Positions 34,996 to 43,232 of a stretch of 64,000 nucleotides of DNA are shown in pieces. The translations under genes and the position numbers were made by a program. The notes beneath the pieces were generated by a model. The model saw only the letters and a program-made list of their open reading frames with translations, did not search any database and was not told the origin of the DNA. This stretch comes from Streptomyces chrestomyceticus JCM 4735. Its GTDB lineage: Bacteria; Actinomycetota; Actinomycetes; Streptomycetales; Streptomycetaceae. How positions within the stretch are numbered: the stretch's first letter is position 1; every line of letters starts with the position of its first letter. The stretch is from assembly GCF_003865135.1 (NCBI RefSeq), contig NZ_BHZC01000001.1, positions 9,300,001 to 9,364,000 on the forward strand, in the 5' to 3' direction.

Positions 34996-37900
34996 TCACT
35001 CCTTCCGGCGCGGCGGTTCGAGGAAGCCGCTGTCGCGGAAGTAGCCCAGGTAGAGATCGATCAGGGCGGCGTCCACCGGTGGGCAGTCGATGCCGCTGTC
35101 GTCCACGGCGCGGGCGGTGTTGGTGCGGTCGAGCGCGGGGACGGCGCCTGTGAGGTACAGGTCCCTGACCGCCTGCTCCGGCTCCTCTGGGGTGTCTGCG
35201 GACATCGGCAGGTAGGGGGCGATGGGGTGGTCGGGGTGGCGGGCCACCAGTGCGCGGATGCGGTTCAGCCAGGTGTCATGACTCAGGGTTTCCACCGGGT
35301 ATCCCATGGCGCGCAGCCGGCTGGTGAGGAGCGGCAGCCGCGCGGGGCGGGGGTTGGTCAGGTGGTAGGTCCGGCCGTCCGGCTTCTCGTGGGTGAGGAT
35401 GTGGACGACGGCCTGGGCGGTGTAGTCGACCGGTACGAAGTCCAGCGGCAGAGGGAGGTCCGGGGCGATGCCGGTCTCGGCGATGGTGCGGAACAGGGCG
35501 CACATCAGGGTGTCGGTGTTCCACACCCCGCGCCGCCGGGTGCCGGTGACCTCGTGGGGCCGGTGCACGGCGACCGGCAGTCCGCGTTCGGCGGCCCGGG
35601 CCAGGAGGCGTTCGGCGACCCACTTGGTCTCCGGGTAGCCCTGGGAGATCTTGTCGGGGTGGGCGAGGGGAGCGTCTTCGCCGAGGTGCCGTACGCCCGC
35701 GGCGCCGGACCCGGCGAGGACGGCGACGGTGGAGATGTGGTGGACCGGTTTGAGGTGGTGGGCGGCGGCCAGTTCGAGGACGGTACGGGTGCCGGTGACA
35801 TTGACCGGTGCCAGGGCCTCGTAGGGGTAGGCGAAGTTGACCTGGGCTCCGGCGTGCACGACGAGGTCCGTCTCGCGGGCCAGTTCGTCCCAGGCCGCGG
35901 GGGAGAGGCCGAAGCGGGGCGCCTCCAGGCTGCCTGGCACGGGCACCAGGCGGTCGTCGCAGCAGGAGGGGTCGAGGCCGTAGAGGCGCATCCGGGCGGC
36001 GAGGCGCGCACGGGCGGTGTCCCGGTCGTCGGCGCGGGTCAGGCAGTGCACCCGCCGCACTCCGGCGTCGACGAGCTGGTCGATCAGGTGGACGCCGAGG
36101 AAGCCGGTTCCGCCGGTCAGCAGGACCGAGCGGGGCGGGGTGGCTGTCGCGGCGGGCCGGGCGTCGAAGCGCAGCCGGGCGTCGAGGCGGGACTCCGCGG
36201 CGAAATCCACGGTGTCCTCCGTCCCGGCGCCGTCGCGCAGTGCCGTGGCGCGGGCGGTGAATGCGGACAGGGAAGGGCCGTCCAGCAGCTCCCTGATGAG
36301 TGCGCGGCCGGAGCCCGGGGGCAGGTCCAGACGGTCCCGTACGGCGGTGACGACCTGGGTGGCGTGCAGCGACGTACCGCCCACGGCGAAGAACTCGTCC
36401 TCCCGCCCTACCTGGTCGAGGCCGAGCAGCCGCGTCCAGATGCCGGCGACGGCTTCTTCGGCGGCGCCTCGGGGCGGCTCGCCACCGGTGTGTGGCCGGC
36501 CGCTCTGCTGCGCCACCAGTTCCAGGAACCGGTCGCGGTCGATCTTTCCGCTCGGCTTGAGGGGAATCTCCGTGACGGTGGCGATCCGGGTGGGGACCAT
36601 GTACGGGGGCAGCCGGTCGCGGGCGTAGGCGGTGAGCCGCCGGGACAGTCCCTCGGCCGGTATGTCCGGGGCGGGCACGGCGGCCGCGGCCAGGTGCTGG
36701 CCCGGCCCGTCGCCCAGGACGTCCACGGCCGCCTCGCGGACCTCCCGATGGCGGGCCAGCGTCAGCTCGATCTCGTCCAGTTCCACCCGGTAGCCGCGGA
36801 GCTTGACCTGCCGGTCGCGGCGCCCGCGGTACTCCAGTACCCCGTCGCGGCGTCGGCGGGCGACATCGCCGGTGCGGTAGAGCCGGGCGTCCGGGTCACC
36901 GCCGAACCGGTCGGGCACGAACACCTCGGCGGTCCGGTCGGCGTCGCCCAGGTAGCCGCAGGCGATACCGTCACCGCCCACCCACAGCTCCCCGTCCTCG
37001 CAGGGGGCGGCCAGGCGGCCGTCCTCCCGTACGACGTAGGCGGTGGCGTTGGCGATCGGCCGGCCGATCGGCACGGTCTCGGCGTGCGGGGCCAGCTCCT
37101 CGACGTGGTAGGCGGTGACGAGGGAGGACGCCTCGGTCGGCCCGTAGCCGTTGATCAGCAGTTCGGGGCGGCCGTGGCGCAGGACGGCGCGTACCGCGGA
37201 GGGGTTGAGCGCGTCGCCCCCGGCGATCAGGGCGCGCAGCGAGCCGAACATCCGCGGGTTGTCCTCCGCGTGCTGGTGGAACAGGCCCGCGCTGAGCCAC
37301 AGCACACTGATGCGCCGCTCCCGCAGCACCGTTCCCAGCGCGTCGGCGGACAGCAGGGTCTCGGGTTCGGGCAGGACCAGACAGGCACCGTTCAGCAGCG
37401 GGCCGAACAGCTCCAGACAGGAGATGTCGAAGGTCAGCGCCGTGGTGGCCAGCAGCCGGTCGGTGGGTTCCAGTTGGAGCCAGTCGGTGTTCTTCACCAG
37501 GCGGACCGGTCCGCGGTGCGGGCAGACGACGCCCTTGGGCGTTCCGGTGGAGCCGGAGGTGTAGATCACGTACGCGGGGTCGGTGGCGCGCCGATCCTGC
37601 CCCCAGCGGTCGCCGGGGTCCGGCAGCGGGTGGCCGCTCAGGTCGTCGGTGGTGATCTGCGCGCAGTGGTCGCGTACCGGTTCCGGAGCGGTTCCCGGTG
37701 CGGTGACGCAGTGCCGTACTCCGGCGCCGGTCAGCACCGTCTCCAGCCGGTCCGCCGGGTCGCCGGGGTCCAGGGGGAGGTAGGCGCAGCCGGCTTCCAG
37801 TACGGCGAGGATCGCGACGACGGCCTCCGGTGAGCGGCGCAGCAGGACGGCCACGGTGTCGCCGTCCGCTACGCCCCGGGAGCGCAGGTGGGCGGCGGCG

Positions 37901-38112
37901 CGGCGGACGCGTGCGAACAGCTCTCGGTAGTTCCAGCAGCCGCCGTTCCACTCCACGGCTGCTCGGTCGGGGTGCGCGCGGGCCTGTTCGGCGAAGAGTT
38001 GGGGGACGGTGGCGTCGCGGGGGTAGTCGGTTGCGGTGTCGTTCCAGGCGCGGACGGTGTCGGGGACGGGTTCGGGGGCGGAGTCGGGGGTGTGGTCGAG
38101 GTCGCGGCTCAT
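34996..38112 (-). CDS. NRPS: adenylation - PCP - thioester reductase
   Basis: 1038 aa. A domain (about 30-535) with YTSGSTGTPKG, FDISCLE, NGYGPTE, YRTGDVARRRRDG, and SGKIDR; PCP at about 550-625 with GGTSL (phosphopantetheine Ser); reductase domain 655-1030 with LLTGGTGFLG (NADPH) and GYPETKWVAE (Y-x-x-x-K). There is no condensation domain. It should activate one acid, hold it on its PCP and release it by NAD(P)H reduction as aldehyde or alcohol. Residues around FDISCLE and NGYGPTE give D-I-L... and G...S at code positions, which I cannot tie to a substrate. Last gene of the leftward biosynthetic operon, 89 bp after the oxidoreductase. Confidence 0.92.
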   Translation of the reverse strand: MSRDLDHTPDSAPEPVPDTVRAWNDTATDYPRDATVPQLFAEQARAHPDRAAVEWNGGCWNYRELFARVRRAAAHLRSRGVADGDTVAVLLRRSPEAVVAILAVLEAGCAYLPLDPGDPADRLETVLTGAGVRHCVTAPGTAPEPVRDHCAQITTDDLSGHPLPDPGDRWGQDRRATDPAYVIYTSGSTGTPKGVVCPHRGPVRLVKNTDWLQLEPTDRLLATTALTFDISCLELFGPLLNGACLVLPEPETLLSADALGTVLRERRISVLWLSAGLFHQHAEDNPRMFGSLRALIAGGDALNPSAVRAVLRHGRPELLINGYGPTEASSLVTAYHVEELAPHAETVPIGRPIANATAYVVREDGRLAAPCEDGELWVGGDGIACGYLGDADRTAEVFVPDRFGGDPDARLYRTGDVARRRRDGVLEYRGRRDRQVKLRGYRVELDEIELTLARHREVREAAVDVLGDGPGQHLAAAAVPAPDIPAEGLSRRLTAYARDRLPPYMVPTRIATVTEIPLKPSGKIDRDRFLELVAQQSGRPHTGGEPPRGAAEEAVAGIWTRLLGLDQVGREDEFFAVGGTSLHATQVVTAVRDRLDLPPGSGRALIRELLDGPSLSAFTARATALRDGAGTEDTVDFAAESRLDARLRFDARPAATATPPRSVLLTGGTGFLGVHLIDQLVDAGVRRVHCLTRADDRDTARARLAARMRLYGLDPSCCDDRLVPVPGSLEAPRFGLSPAAWDELARETDLVVHAGAQVNFAYPYEALAPVNVTGTRTVLELAAAHHLKPVHHISTVAVLAGSGAAGVRHLGEDAPLAHPDKISQGYPETKWVAERLLARAAERGLPVAVHRPHEVTGTRRRGVWNTDTLMCALFRTIAETGIAPDLPLPLDFVPVDYTAQAVVHILTHEKPDGRTYHLTNPRPARLPLLTSRLRAMGYPVETLSHDTWLNRIRALVARHPDHPIAPYLPMSADTPEEPEQAVRDLYLTGAVPALDRTNTARAVDDSGIDCPPVDAALIDLYLGYFRDSGFLEPPRRKE

Positions 38113-38201
38113 GGCTCGTCCAGTACGGGAGTGAAGGGGTGCGGAGATGAGGGGGCGCGGGGCTGCGGAGGAGAGAGCGAAGGGTGCGGGGGAGGGGCCG
38201 G

Positions 38202-39221
38202 TCAGCTCGTCAGTACGGCTTTGCCCGTACGGCCGGAGCTCTGTGAGTGGCGTACGGCGCGGGCCGCGTCGGCCAGGTCGTAGGGTTCGACCGCGGGGAC
38301 GCTGAGGCGCCCGTCCAGCAACTGCCCGGTGACCTGGCGCATCAGCCGGTCGGTGCGGTGGGCGTCCCGCCGGCCGAGGCGTTCGGGCAGCCAGAAGCCG
38401 GTCAGCGCGATGCCACGGAAGATCAGTTCCTCCGGCGCTACGGTGAGGGGCTCACCGGACAGCAGGCCGTAACTGACGAACTGCCCTCCCTCGCATAGGG
38501 ATTGCAGCGCGAGCGTACCGGTCGGGCCGCCCACGGCGTCCAGTACGGCGGCGATGCCGCGCCCTTCGGCGAGGGCCGCCAACTGCTCGGAGAGACGTTC
38601 CTCCCCCTGGACCAGGACCGCTTCGGCGCCCGCTGCCATCAGCGCCGCGCGGTGCCGCTTGTCGCGCACCAGACACAGACAGCGCAGCCCCCGCCCGCCG
38701 GCGAGCTGGAGCACCATCCGGCCGACGGCGGACGCGGCGGCGGTCAGCAGGAGCAGCTCGCCCTCCTCCAGACCGAGGTCGTCGAGGAGGAGGTGGGCGG
38801 TGACCGGGTTGATCGTGAGCTGGCAGGCCGCCTCGTCGGAAAGTTCCGGTGGTACGGGCAGGACGGCGTCCGCGTCCGTGACGAGGTACTCGGCCCAGGT
38901 GCCCAGCGCCGACACCGCCACGCGCGTACCCGTCGCGTACGGCACGCCGGGGCCCGCGGCGTCGACGACACCGACGCCCTCGAACCCCACGGGGGACGCC
39001 GGGCCGTTCCCGTCCGGCCGCAGTCCGGGGGAGAAGGCGGCGGGCCGCCCGTAACGCCCCTGCACCAGGAGCACGTCGGAGGGGTTGACGGGGCTGACCC
39101 GCATCCGTACCCGGACCTCGCCCGGCCCCGGCTCGGGCACCGGACGGCGGTGCAGGAGCAGCACCTCGGCGGGGTCGCCGTACCGGCCGAAGACCAGTTG
39201 GCGCATGGTCGCGGCGCTCAT
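38202..39221 (-). CDS. Zinc-independent quinone/enoyl reductase-like (MDR)
   Basis: 339 aa medium-chain dehydrogenase of the quinone oxidoreductase/enoyl reductase type. GroES-like N-terminus with SPVNPSDVLLVQGRYG, GFEGVGVV, and a cofactor site AAASAVGRMVLQLA in place of GxGxxG. No zinc ligands. Closest by layout to mitochondrial-type 2-enoyl thioester reductases and ETR proteins. Likely reduces a double bond of a pathway intermediate with NADPH (inference). The ATG overlaps the HisF-like stop by 4 nt (ATGA). Confidence 0.85.
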   Translation of the reverse strand: MSAATMRQLVFGRYGDPAEVLLLHRRPVPEPGPGEVRVRMRVSPVNPSDVLLVQGRYGRPAAFSPGLRPDGNGPASPVGFEGVGVVDAAGPGVPYATGTRVAVSALGTWAEYLVTDADAVLPVPPELSDEAACQLTINPVTAHLLLDDLGLEEGELLLLTAAASAVGRMVLQLAGGRGLRCLCLVRDKRHRAALMAAGAEAVLVQGEERLSEQLAALAEGRGIAAVLDAVGGPTGTLALQSLCEGGQFVSYGLLSGEPLTVAPEELIFRGIALTGFWLPERLGRRDAHRTDRLMRQVTGQLLDGRLSVPAVEPYDLADAARAVRHSQSSGRTGKAVLTS

Positions 39222-40018
39222 GTGCCGGTCGCGCGGAACGAGGAGTGGGCCAGCAGGTGGTCGCGGATCTCCGCCATGCTGTGCTGCCCCTTGTGCAGCA
39301 TGTTGTTGACCAGGACGTACGTCGTGTCGCCCGCGTCGAGGGCCTCGTGCAGGTGGTCCAGGCTGCCGCAGCCGCCGGAGGCGATGACGGGCAGGCCCGA
39401 GGCGGTGGCGACGGCGTGGCACAGGTCGAGGTCGAAGCCCTGGCCGGTGCCCTCGCGGTCGACGCTGTTGGCGAGGATGGCTCCGACGTCCAGGCCGGCC
39501 AGTTGCCTGGCCACGTCGACGGCGCCGGTGCCGGCGTCCTGCTCGCCGTCGTGGGTGTAGACACGCCACCGGCCGGGCGCGGTCCGGCGGCAGTTGATGA
39601 CGCCCATCAGCCGTTCGGCCCCGAACTCCCGGACGGCTGCCTGGACGGTCTCCGGCTTCTCGATCAGGCCGGTGCTCACGGACAGCACGTCCGCGCCGGC
39701 CTCGAAGAGGCCGCCGGTGTGCAGGAGGGAGGGCAACTGCCCGTGCCCCACGGACACCAGCAGGCTGACGCCGGTCTGTTTCAGCTCACGCAGCAGCGAC
39801 GGGAGGTAGTCGACGGCGTCCCACGGGTCGAAGACGTCCAGGAACACCTTCCGGGCGTTGCCCGCGGCGTACGCCGCGACGACGGACGCGACGTCGCCCG
39901 GGTCGTCGAGACCGGCGATACGGCTCGGTTCGGTGGTCCGTCCGGCGGCCACGTCCACGCACGGGATCACGAGGTCGGCGACATGGGCGCGCTGGTCACG
40001 GAAGACGGGCTGGTTCAC
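39218..40018 (-). CDS. HisF-like TIM-barrel protein, altered catalytic site
   Basis: 266 aa, related to HisF, the cyclase subunit of imidazole-glycerol-phosphate synthase: VIPCVDV (HisF Asp11 kept, Asp22 here), FLDVFDP, VYTHDGEQDAGTGAVD, NSVDREGTGQGFDLDL, PVIASGGCGS. But the second catalytic Asp (Asp130, in AIDAKR) is Asn in VINCRR, Lys19 is Glu, and the GGGI phosphate loop reads SVGHGQ. So it is unlikely to make histidine. No HisH partner is present. GTG 40018 overlaps the FAD-oxidoreductase stop by 4 nt. It probably cyclises or uses ammonia on a pathway-specific substrate (inference). Confidence 0.85.
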   Translation of the reverse strand: MNQPVFRDQRAHVADLVIPCVDVAAGRTTEPSRIAGLDDPGDVASVVAAYAAGNARKVFLDVFDPWDAVDYLPSLLRELKQTGVSLLVSVGHGQLPSLLHTGGLFEAGADVLSVSTGLIEKPETVQAAVREFGAERLMGVINCRRTAPGRWRVYTHDGEQDAGTGAVDVARQLAGLDVGAILANSVDREGTGQGFDLDLCHAVATASGLPVIASGGCGSLDHLHEALDAGDTTYVLVNNMLHKGQHSMAEIRDHLLAHSSFRATGT

Positions 40019-41274
40019 GGGGTTTCCTTTCCGGTGGGGCGCAGCAGGTGCGCCGGGCGGGGACTGCGGGGCGCCAGCCGGCCGGCCACTTCGGCCGCGG
40101 ACGCCAGGACGCTGTCCAGGTCGTCGGACCGGGTGGCGACATGGCCGGCGAAGTACACGCCGCCGTCGCCTTGCAGGGACAGCAGCTCGGCCTGGGCGGA
40201 AAGCATCTCCGGGGTGGGTTGCAGCGTCCGGAAGGCGGTGGAGGCCAGGACGGAGCGGGGGAGCGTGTCGCGGTGCGTGAGCTGACTGACGAACAGGTCG
40301 CCTTCCGGGCGCCGCTGCCACGCGGTGGTCTCCGCCCACGGGCCGTGCACGGTGACGGTCGACGGGGACCAGTGCTCCCGCCCGGCGGGCAGGTAGCAGG
40401 GGTCGCCGTGCACGCCGTAGACCAGGTCGTTGTACGTGTACGAGGTCAGCAGCGCCCGGACCCGGCCGGCGCCCCCGAGGGAGCCGAGCACGCACCGCGC
40501 CCCTTCGGCGGGCAGGGTCAGCACCACGGCGTCCACCGCGTGCCGGGCGCCGCGCGCGTCGATCATTTCCAGGCGGCCCGCCGTACGGCGGATGCGCCGC
40601 AACGAGGTTCCGGGCAGCAGTTGGACCGACCGGCAGCGGCGGGCCAACTGCCAGGCGAGTGCCTGCATTCCGCCGCGTAGCCGGTACGTACGGGCATCGG
40701 CACCGTCGCCGGGGTCGGCGTAGAACATTCCCACGGCGCGGGCCGACAGGCGCCTGGCGTCCTGGAGCGTGCAGCCGAACACCGAGGCGGGAAGGGCGTA
40801 GACCCCCGCGTCCTTGACGTGTCGCGGCAGGTCCCAGGGCTCCACCATCGTCTCCAGCGGGACGGTCCAGGCAAGCTCGTCCCGTTGCCAGGCGGCGGCG
40901 TGCGCGGCCAGCAGTTCCGCGGCCTCGCCCGTCGCGTCCTCGGTGGCGCGGCACGGTGCGGGCGGGCGGCCGTCGGGCGGCCCCTTCGCGCGGGTGCCGT
41001 CGCGGATGACGGTGCGGCCGGCGGGCACCTCGTCCCACTGCGTGCCGTCCAGGCCGAGAGCTTCGGCCAGGCGTGCGGTCACCCCGTCGCCGGGTACCTC
41101 CTGCACGCCGAGGTCCAGGGCGCTGGGGGTCCCGGCGACGCCGGGCGGGTGGACCGACCGCAGGTTGCCCCCGACGTCCTTACGCGCTTCGAGCACCAGC
41201 GTGTCGTGGACACCGTCCAACAGCCAGGCGGTGGCCAGTCCAGCGGCTCCCGCTCCGGCGATGCCGACCCGCAT
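40015..41274 (-). CDS. FAD-dependent amine-oxidase/desaturase-like oxidoreductase
   Basis: 419 aa. FAD-binding start VGIAGAGAAGLATAWLL, then LEARKDVGGNLRS (the second acidic residue and GG loop), typical of the amine-oxidase/phytoene-desaturase/protoporphyrinogen-oxidase group. C-terminal FAGHVATRSDDLDSVLASA closes the FAD site. Predicted to oxidise a C-N or C-C bond of a pathway intermediate. GAGGAGGCAGG precedes the ATG. Second gene of the leftward operon, 45 bp after the TenA-like gene and coupled to the HisF-like gene. Confidence 0.85.
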   Translation of the reverse strand: MRVGIAGAGAAGLATAWLLDGVHDTLVLEARKDVGGNLRSVHPPGVAGTPSALDLGVQEVPGDGVTARLAEALGLDGTQWDEVPAGRTVIRDGTRAKGPPDGRPPAPCRATEDATGEAAELLAAHAAAWQRDELAWTVPLETMVEPWDLPRHVKDAGVYALPASVFGCTLQDARRLSARAVGMFYADPGDGADARTYRLRGGMQALAWQLARRCRSVQLLPGTSLRRIRRTAGRLEMIDARGARHAVDAVVLTLPAEGARCVLGSLGGAGRVRALLTSYTYNDLVYGVHGDPCYLPAGREHWSPSTVTVHGPWAETTAWQRRPEGDLFVSQLTHRDTLPRSVLASTAFRTLQPTPEMLSAQAELLSLQGDGGVYFAGHVATRSDDLDSVLASAAEVAGRLAPRSPRPAHLLRPTGKETP

Positions 41275-41319
41275 CCTGCCTCCTCGGTTCTTGGGTGGGG
41301 GACTGGTTGGTTCGGCCGC

Positions 41320-41985
41320 TCAGGCGGGCCCGGCGGCGGCACGCCAGAAGTCGCCGATGGACTCCTCCAGCAGCCGGGCGCAGAACACGGCGTCCTGCGG
41401 GTCGTCACCCCGGTCGAGCCCGTCCTGCACCACGTCCAGGGCCAGTTGTTCTAGGTCCTGCGACGCTTCGTCCTCGTAGTAGGTGAGGAAGGACCGCGGG
41501 GCTTCGAAGCCGGACCGCCTGATGTACCGGACCAGTTCGGCGCAGCCGGAGAAGTACACCTGCATGTCGGTGGCGGAGGCCAGCGCGAACGCTGCCTGGC
41601 TGCCCTGGGCCGCCAGCCAGCTCAGGGTGCCGTTGAACGTGTAGCCGGTGAGGTCCGCCGGCCGGTCGCTGCCGTACAGGTCGTGGAGGCCGAGTGCCTG
41701 CGCACAGTCCTGGAGTTTGGGCTGGGCGTCGTACACCAGCCTGGCGAGCTGGATGCACAGGTCCGCCGCCGGGCGGCGCGGGAACCGGGCCAGCGCCGTT
41801 CCGTACGCGCCGAGTTCGGCCAGGTGGCACTGGGCTTCCGTGCTGACCAGGCGGCGCAGCGCGTCGCCGGACAGGCGTCCGTCGGCGGCGGCGTCGAGCA
41901 GGGCGTTGCCCACCGGTTCCTTCTCACGTCGTGCGGTGAGTTCGTCGGCGAGGTCCCGGGACGTGACGGGTGATGAATCGACCAT
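41320..41985 (-). CDS. TenA/PqqC-like (heme-oxygenase fold) protein
   Basis: 221 aa all-helical protein resembling the TenA/PqqC/heme-oxygenase-like superfamily: STEAQCHLAELGAYG early and LLEESIGDFWRAA at the end, the latter like the E-x-x-FW helix of TenA. This fold includes thiaminase II, PqqC and iron-dependent oxidases that rearrange amino acid-derived substrates. The full set of iron ligands (E...H...D/E-xx-H) is not evident. First gene of the leftward biosynthetic operon, so it probably acts on the pathway. Reaction unknown. Confidence 0.65.
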   Translation of the reverse strand: MVDSSPVTSRDLADELTARREKEPVGNALLDAAADGRLSGDALRRLVSTEAQCHLAELGAYGTALARFPRRPAADLCIQLARLVYDAQPKLQDCAQALGLHDLYGSDRPADLTGYTFNGTLSWLAAQGSQAAFALASATDMQVYFSGCAELVRYIRRSGFEAPRSFLTYYEDEASQDLEQLALDVVQDGLDRGDDPQDAVFCARLLEESIGDFWRAAAGPA

Positions 41986-42099
41986 GGCCGGTAATTTCCC
42001 TTCGTGACATCGGATGTTTCGCGCCGCACGGATTTACGGCGCGCGAAGATCGGAGATTTGTGCGGGTGACGGTCGCCGGTGCCGAAGAAATGTCGGACA

Positions 42100-42150
42100 C
42101 CGGGGTCATGCCCCTTTGTTCTGTCGGGGGCTAGGGGTGGCGTACCCCTG
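42100..42150 (-). promoter_or_regulatory. Mutually exclusive hairpins over leader-peptide stop
   Basis: Read leftward, five arms occur in order: GGGGT, ACCCC (6-bp stem with its flank, 42133-42149), CCCCC, AAGGGGC, ACCCCGG. The first two pair; the second or third can instead pair with AAGGGGC, which can itself pair with ACCCCGG. This is the geometry of an attenuator, lying 115 nt before the TenA-like ATG. Confidence 0.4.
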
Positions 42151-42169
42151 AAAACCTTGAACACTGCAT
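42131..42169 (-). CDS. Candidate 12-aa leader peptide
   Basis: ATG 42169 is preceded at 6 nt by AAGGAGA, one of the best ribosome sites in the window, yet the frame closes after 12 codons: MQCSRFSGVRHP. Several codons (TCA, AGG, TCA, GTA) are rare in Streptomyces. The last five codons and the stop fall inside a GGGGT/ACCCC hairpin. It reads like a regulatory leader of the TenA-like operon rather than a functional peptide, but a spurious site cannot be excluded. Confidence 0.4.
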   Translation of the reverse strand: MQCSRFSGVRHP

Positions 42170-42888
42170 CTGATGTCTCCTTGTCCTTAAAGGAACGCAA
42201 CAGCGTGCACGCGGAATGAACCCCTGCACAGGAAGCCCCCGGATTTCTGCCGCTGTGGTGCACGGGATGTCTGATGTCGAAAACGAGTCAGTGCACCGAG
42301 CGGCGCCGGACGCGTTCGCCGGGTGACGAAAGTGATCTGCCGGGCTGCTCAACGGGGCGGCCGAGGTGGAATACCGGCCAATTCCGCTCTCTGGTAACTG
42401 CCGCCGGAGTATGGCGGCTGAAAGATACCCGCGCAACGGTCGGCGTACGGGCGAAGAACTGAGTCCGCCGGGTGCTGCGGGGTCCGGGTTCTCCCTGAGG
42501 GGGCGGCAGGGATTGGCCAGGTTTCAGGTGTGTGAAAGACGCGTTGCATGGAAGGCCCTCCGTCCCGCCTGGACAACTCCCGAAACGGCTGAAGATGATG
42601 GCGGAGCAGAGCCGGAGTCTCCTCTTCCCACTCCTCCGGATCGCTCGCACCGTCCGCGGTCTTCGGGCAGCGGCGGCAGTGGCGCCGAGAAACCGCGAGC
42701 CGTGACCGGCGTGGCGAACAACGCCGCGGCGCGCGGTCGACCGTGCCTTTCTTCCTGTCGACGCGGTCGCCCGGTGTGCCGGCAACAGTGCCGCACCGGG
42801 CGAATCGGGAGACGTCTGCTCGCCAACGTGGTGCACGCCCGGCGGAGAGTTGGAGCGCGGGCGCACCCCTCTCAGAAAGGAGACCCTC

Positions 42889-43230
42889 ATGTCCGTCCGC
42901 ATCGACGCGGCGGTCCCGGTCCCGGACCAGCACGGTCAGTTCTGGCTGCTGTACGGCAACAAGTACGTACGGATCCATTTCGCCGGCGGTGAGCCGCACG
43001 AGGACACGGTGGTACGTGGGCCGGGGACGTTCGAGGACTGGCCGAGTCTGGCGGGCTTCGACCGTATCGACGCGGTGGTGCCGGTCCCGGACCAGCACAG
43101 TCAGTTCTGGTTCCTGTCCGGTGACCGCTACGTCCGCATCCACATCGCCGACGGTGAGCCGCACCAGGACACCGTCGTGCGCGGCCCCGGATCGCTGGAC
43201 GAGTGGCCGAGCCTGGCCAAGCTCCAGTAA
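42889..43230 (+). CDS. Two-repeat hemopexin-like protein in biosynthetic cluster
   Basis: 113 aa made of two near-identical 50-residue repeats, each RIDAxVPVPDQHxQFW, followed by GxxYVRIHxA, GEPHxDTVVRGPG and xWPSLA. The 'aFxxxxxxxYxFxGxxYxR' form is that of hemopexin propeller blades; four blades make a full propeller, so two may dimerise. No signal peptide. GGAG sits 8 nt before the ATG. First gene of the rightward operon, its stop 2 bp from the aminotransferase start. Role unknown; metal, heme or small-molecule binding is possible (inference). Confidence 0.75.
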   Translation: MSVRIDAAVPVPDQHGQFWLLYGNKYVRIHFAGGEPHEDTVVRGPGTFEDWPSLAGFDRIDAVVPVPDQHSQFWFLSGDRYVRIHIADGEPHQDTVVRGPGSLDEWPSLAKLQ

Positions 43231-43232
43231 CC

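Larger units (their letters stand above)
41986..42888. promoter_or_regulatory. Bidirectional control region of the NRPS cluster
   Basis: A 903-bp gap of clearly lower GC than its surroundings, between the leftward operon (first gene TenA-like) and the rightward operon (first gene hemopexin-like). I see no gene of normal length. It holds an upstream peptide frame with an exceptionally good ribosome site (42131-42169), competing GC hairpins (42100-42150), TCCTT-A-AAGGA (42184-42194), and GTGCAC repeated at about 42205, 42257 and 42290. Both operon promoters should lie here. Confidence 0.6.

Noticed and set aside
32086-37833. Two very long rightward open frames (about 920 and 990 codons) over the mannosyltransferase, sigma factor and NRPS
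   Set aside because: High GC leaves antisense frames open. They are Gly/Arg/Val-rich with no domains, while the leftward frames carry clear motifs.
42267-42600. Small frames starting ATGTCTGAT (19 codons) and ATGGAAGGC (14 codons) in the cluster control region
   Set aside because: No ribosome sites of note and no similarity; unlike the 42169 frame.
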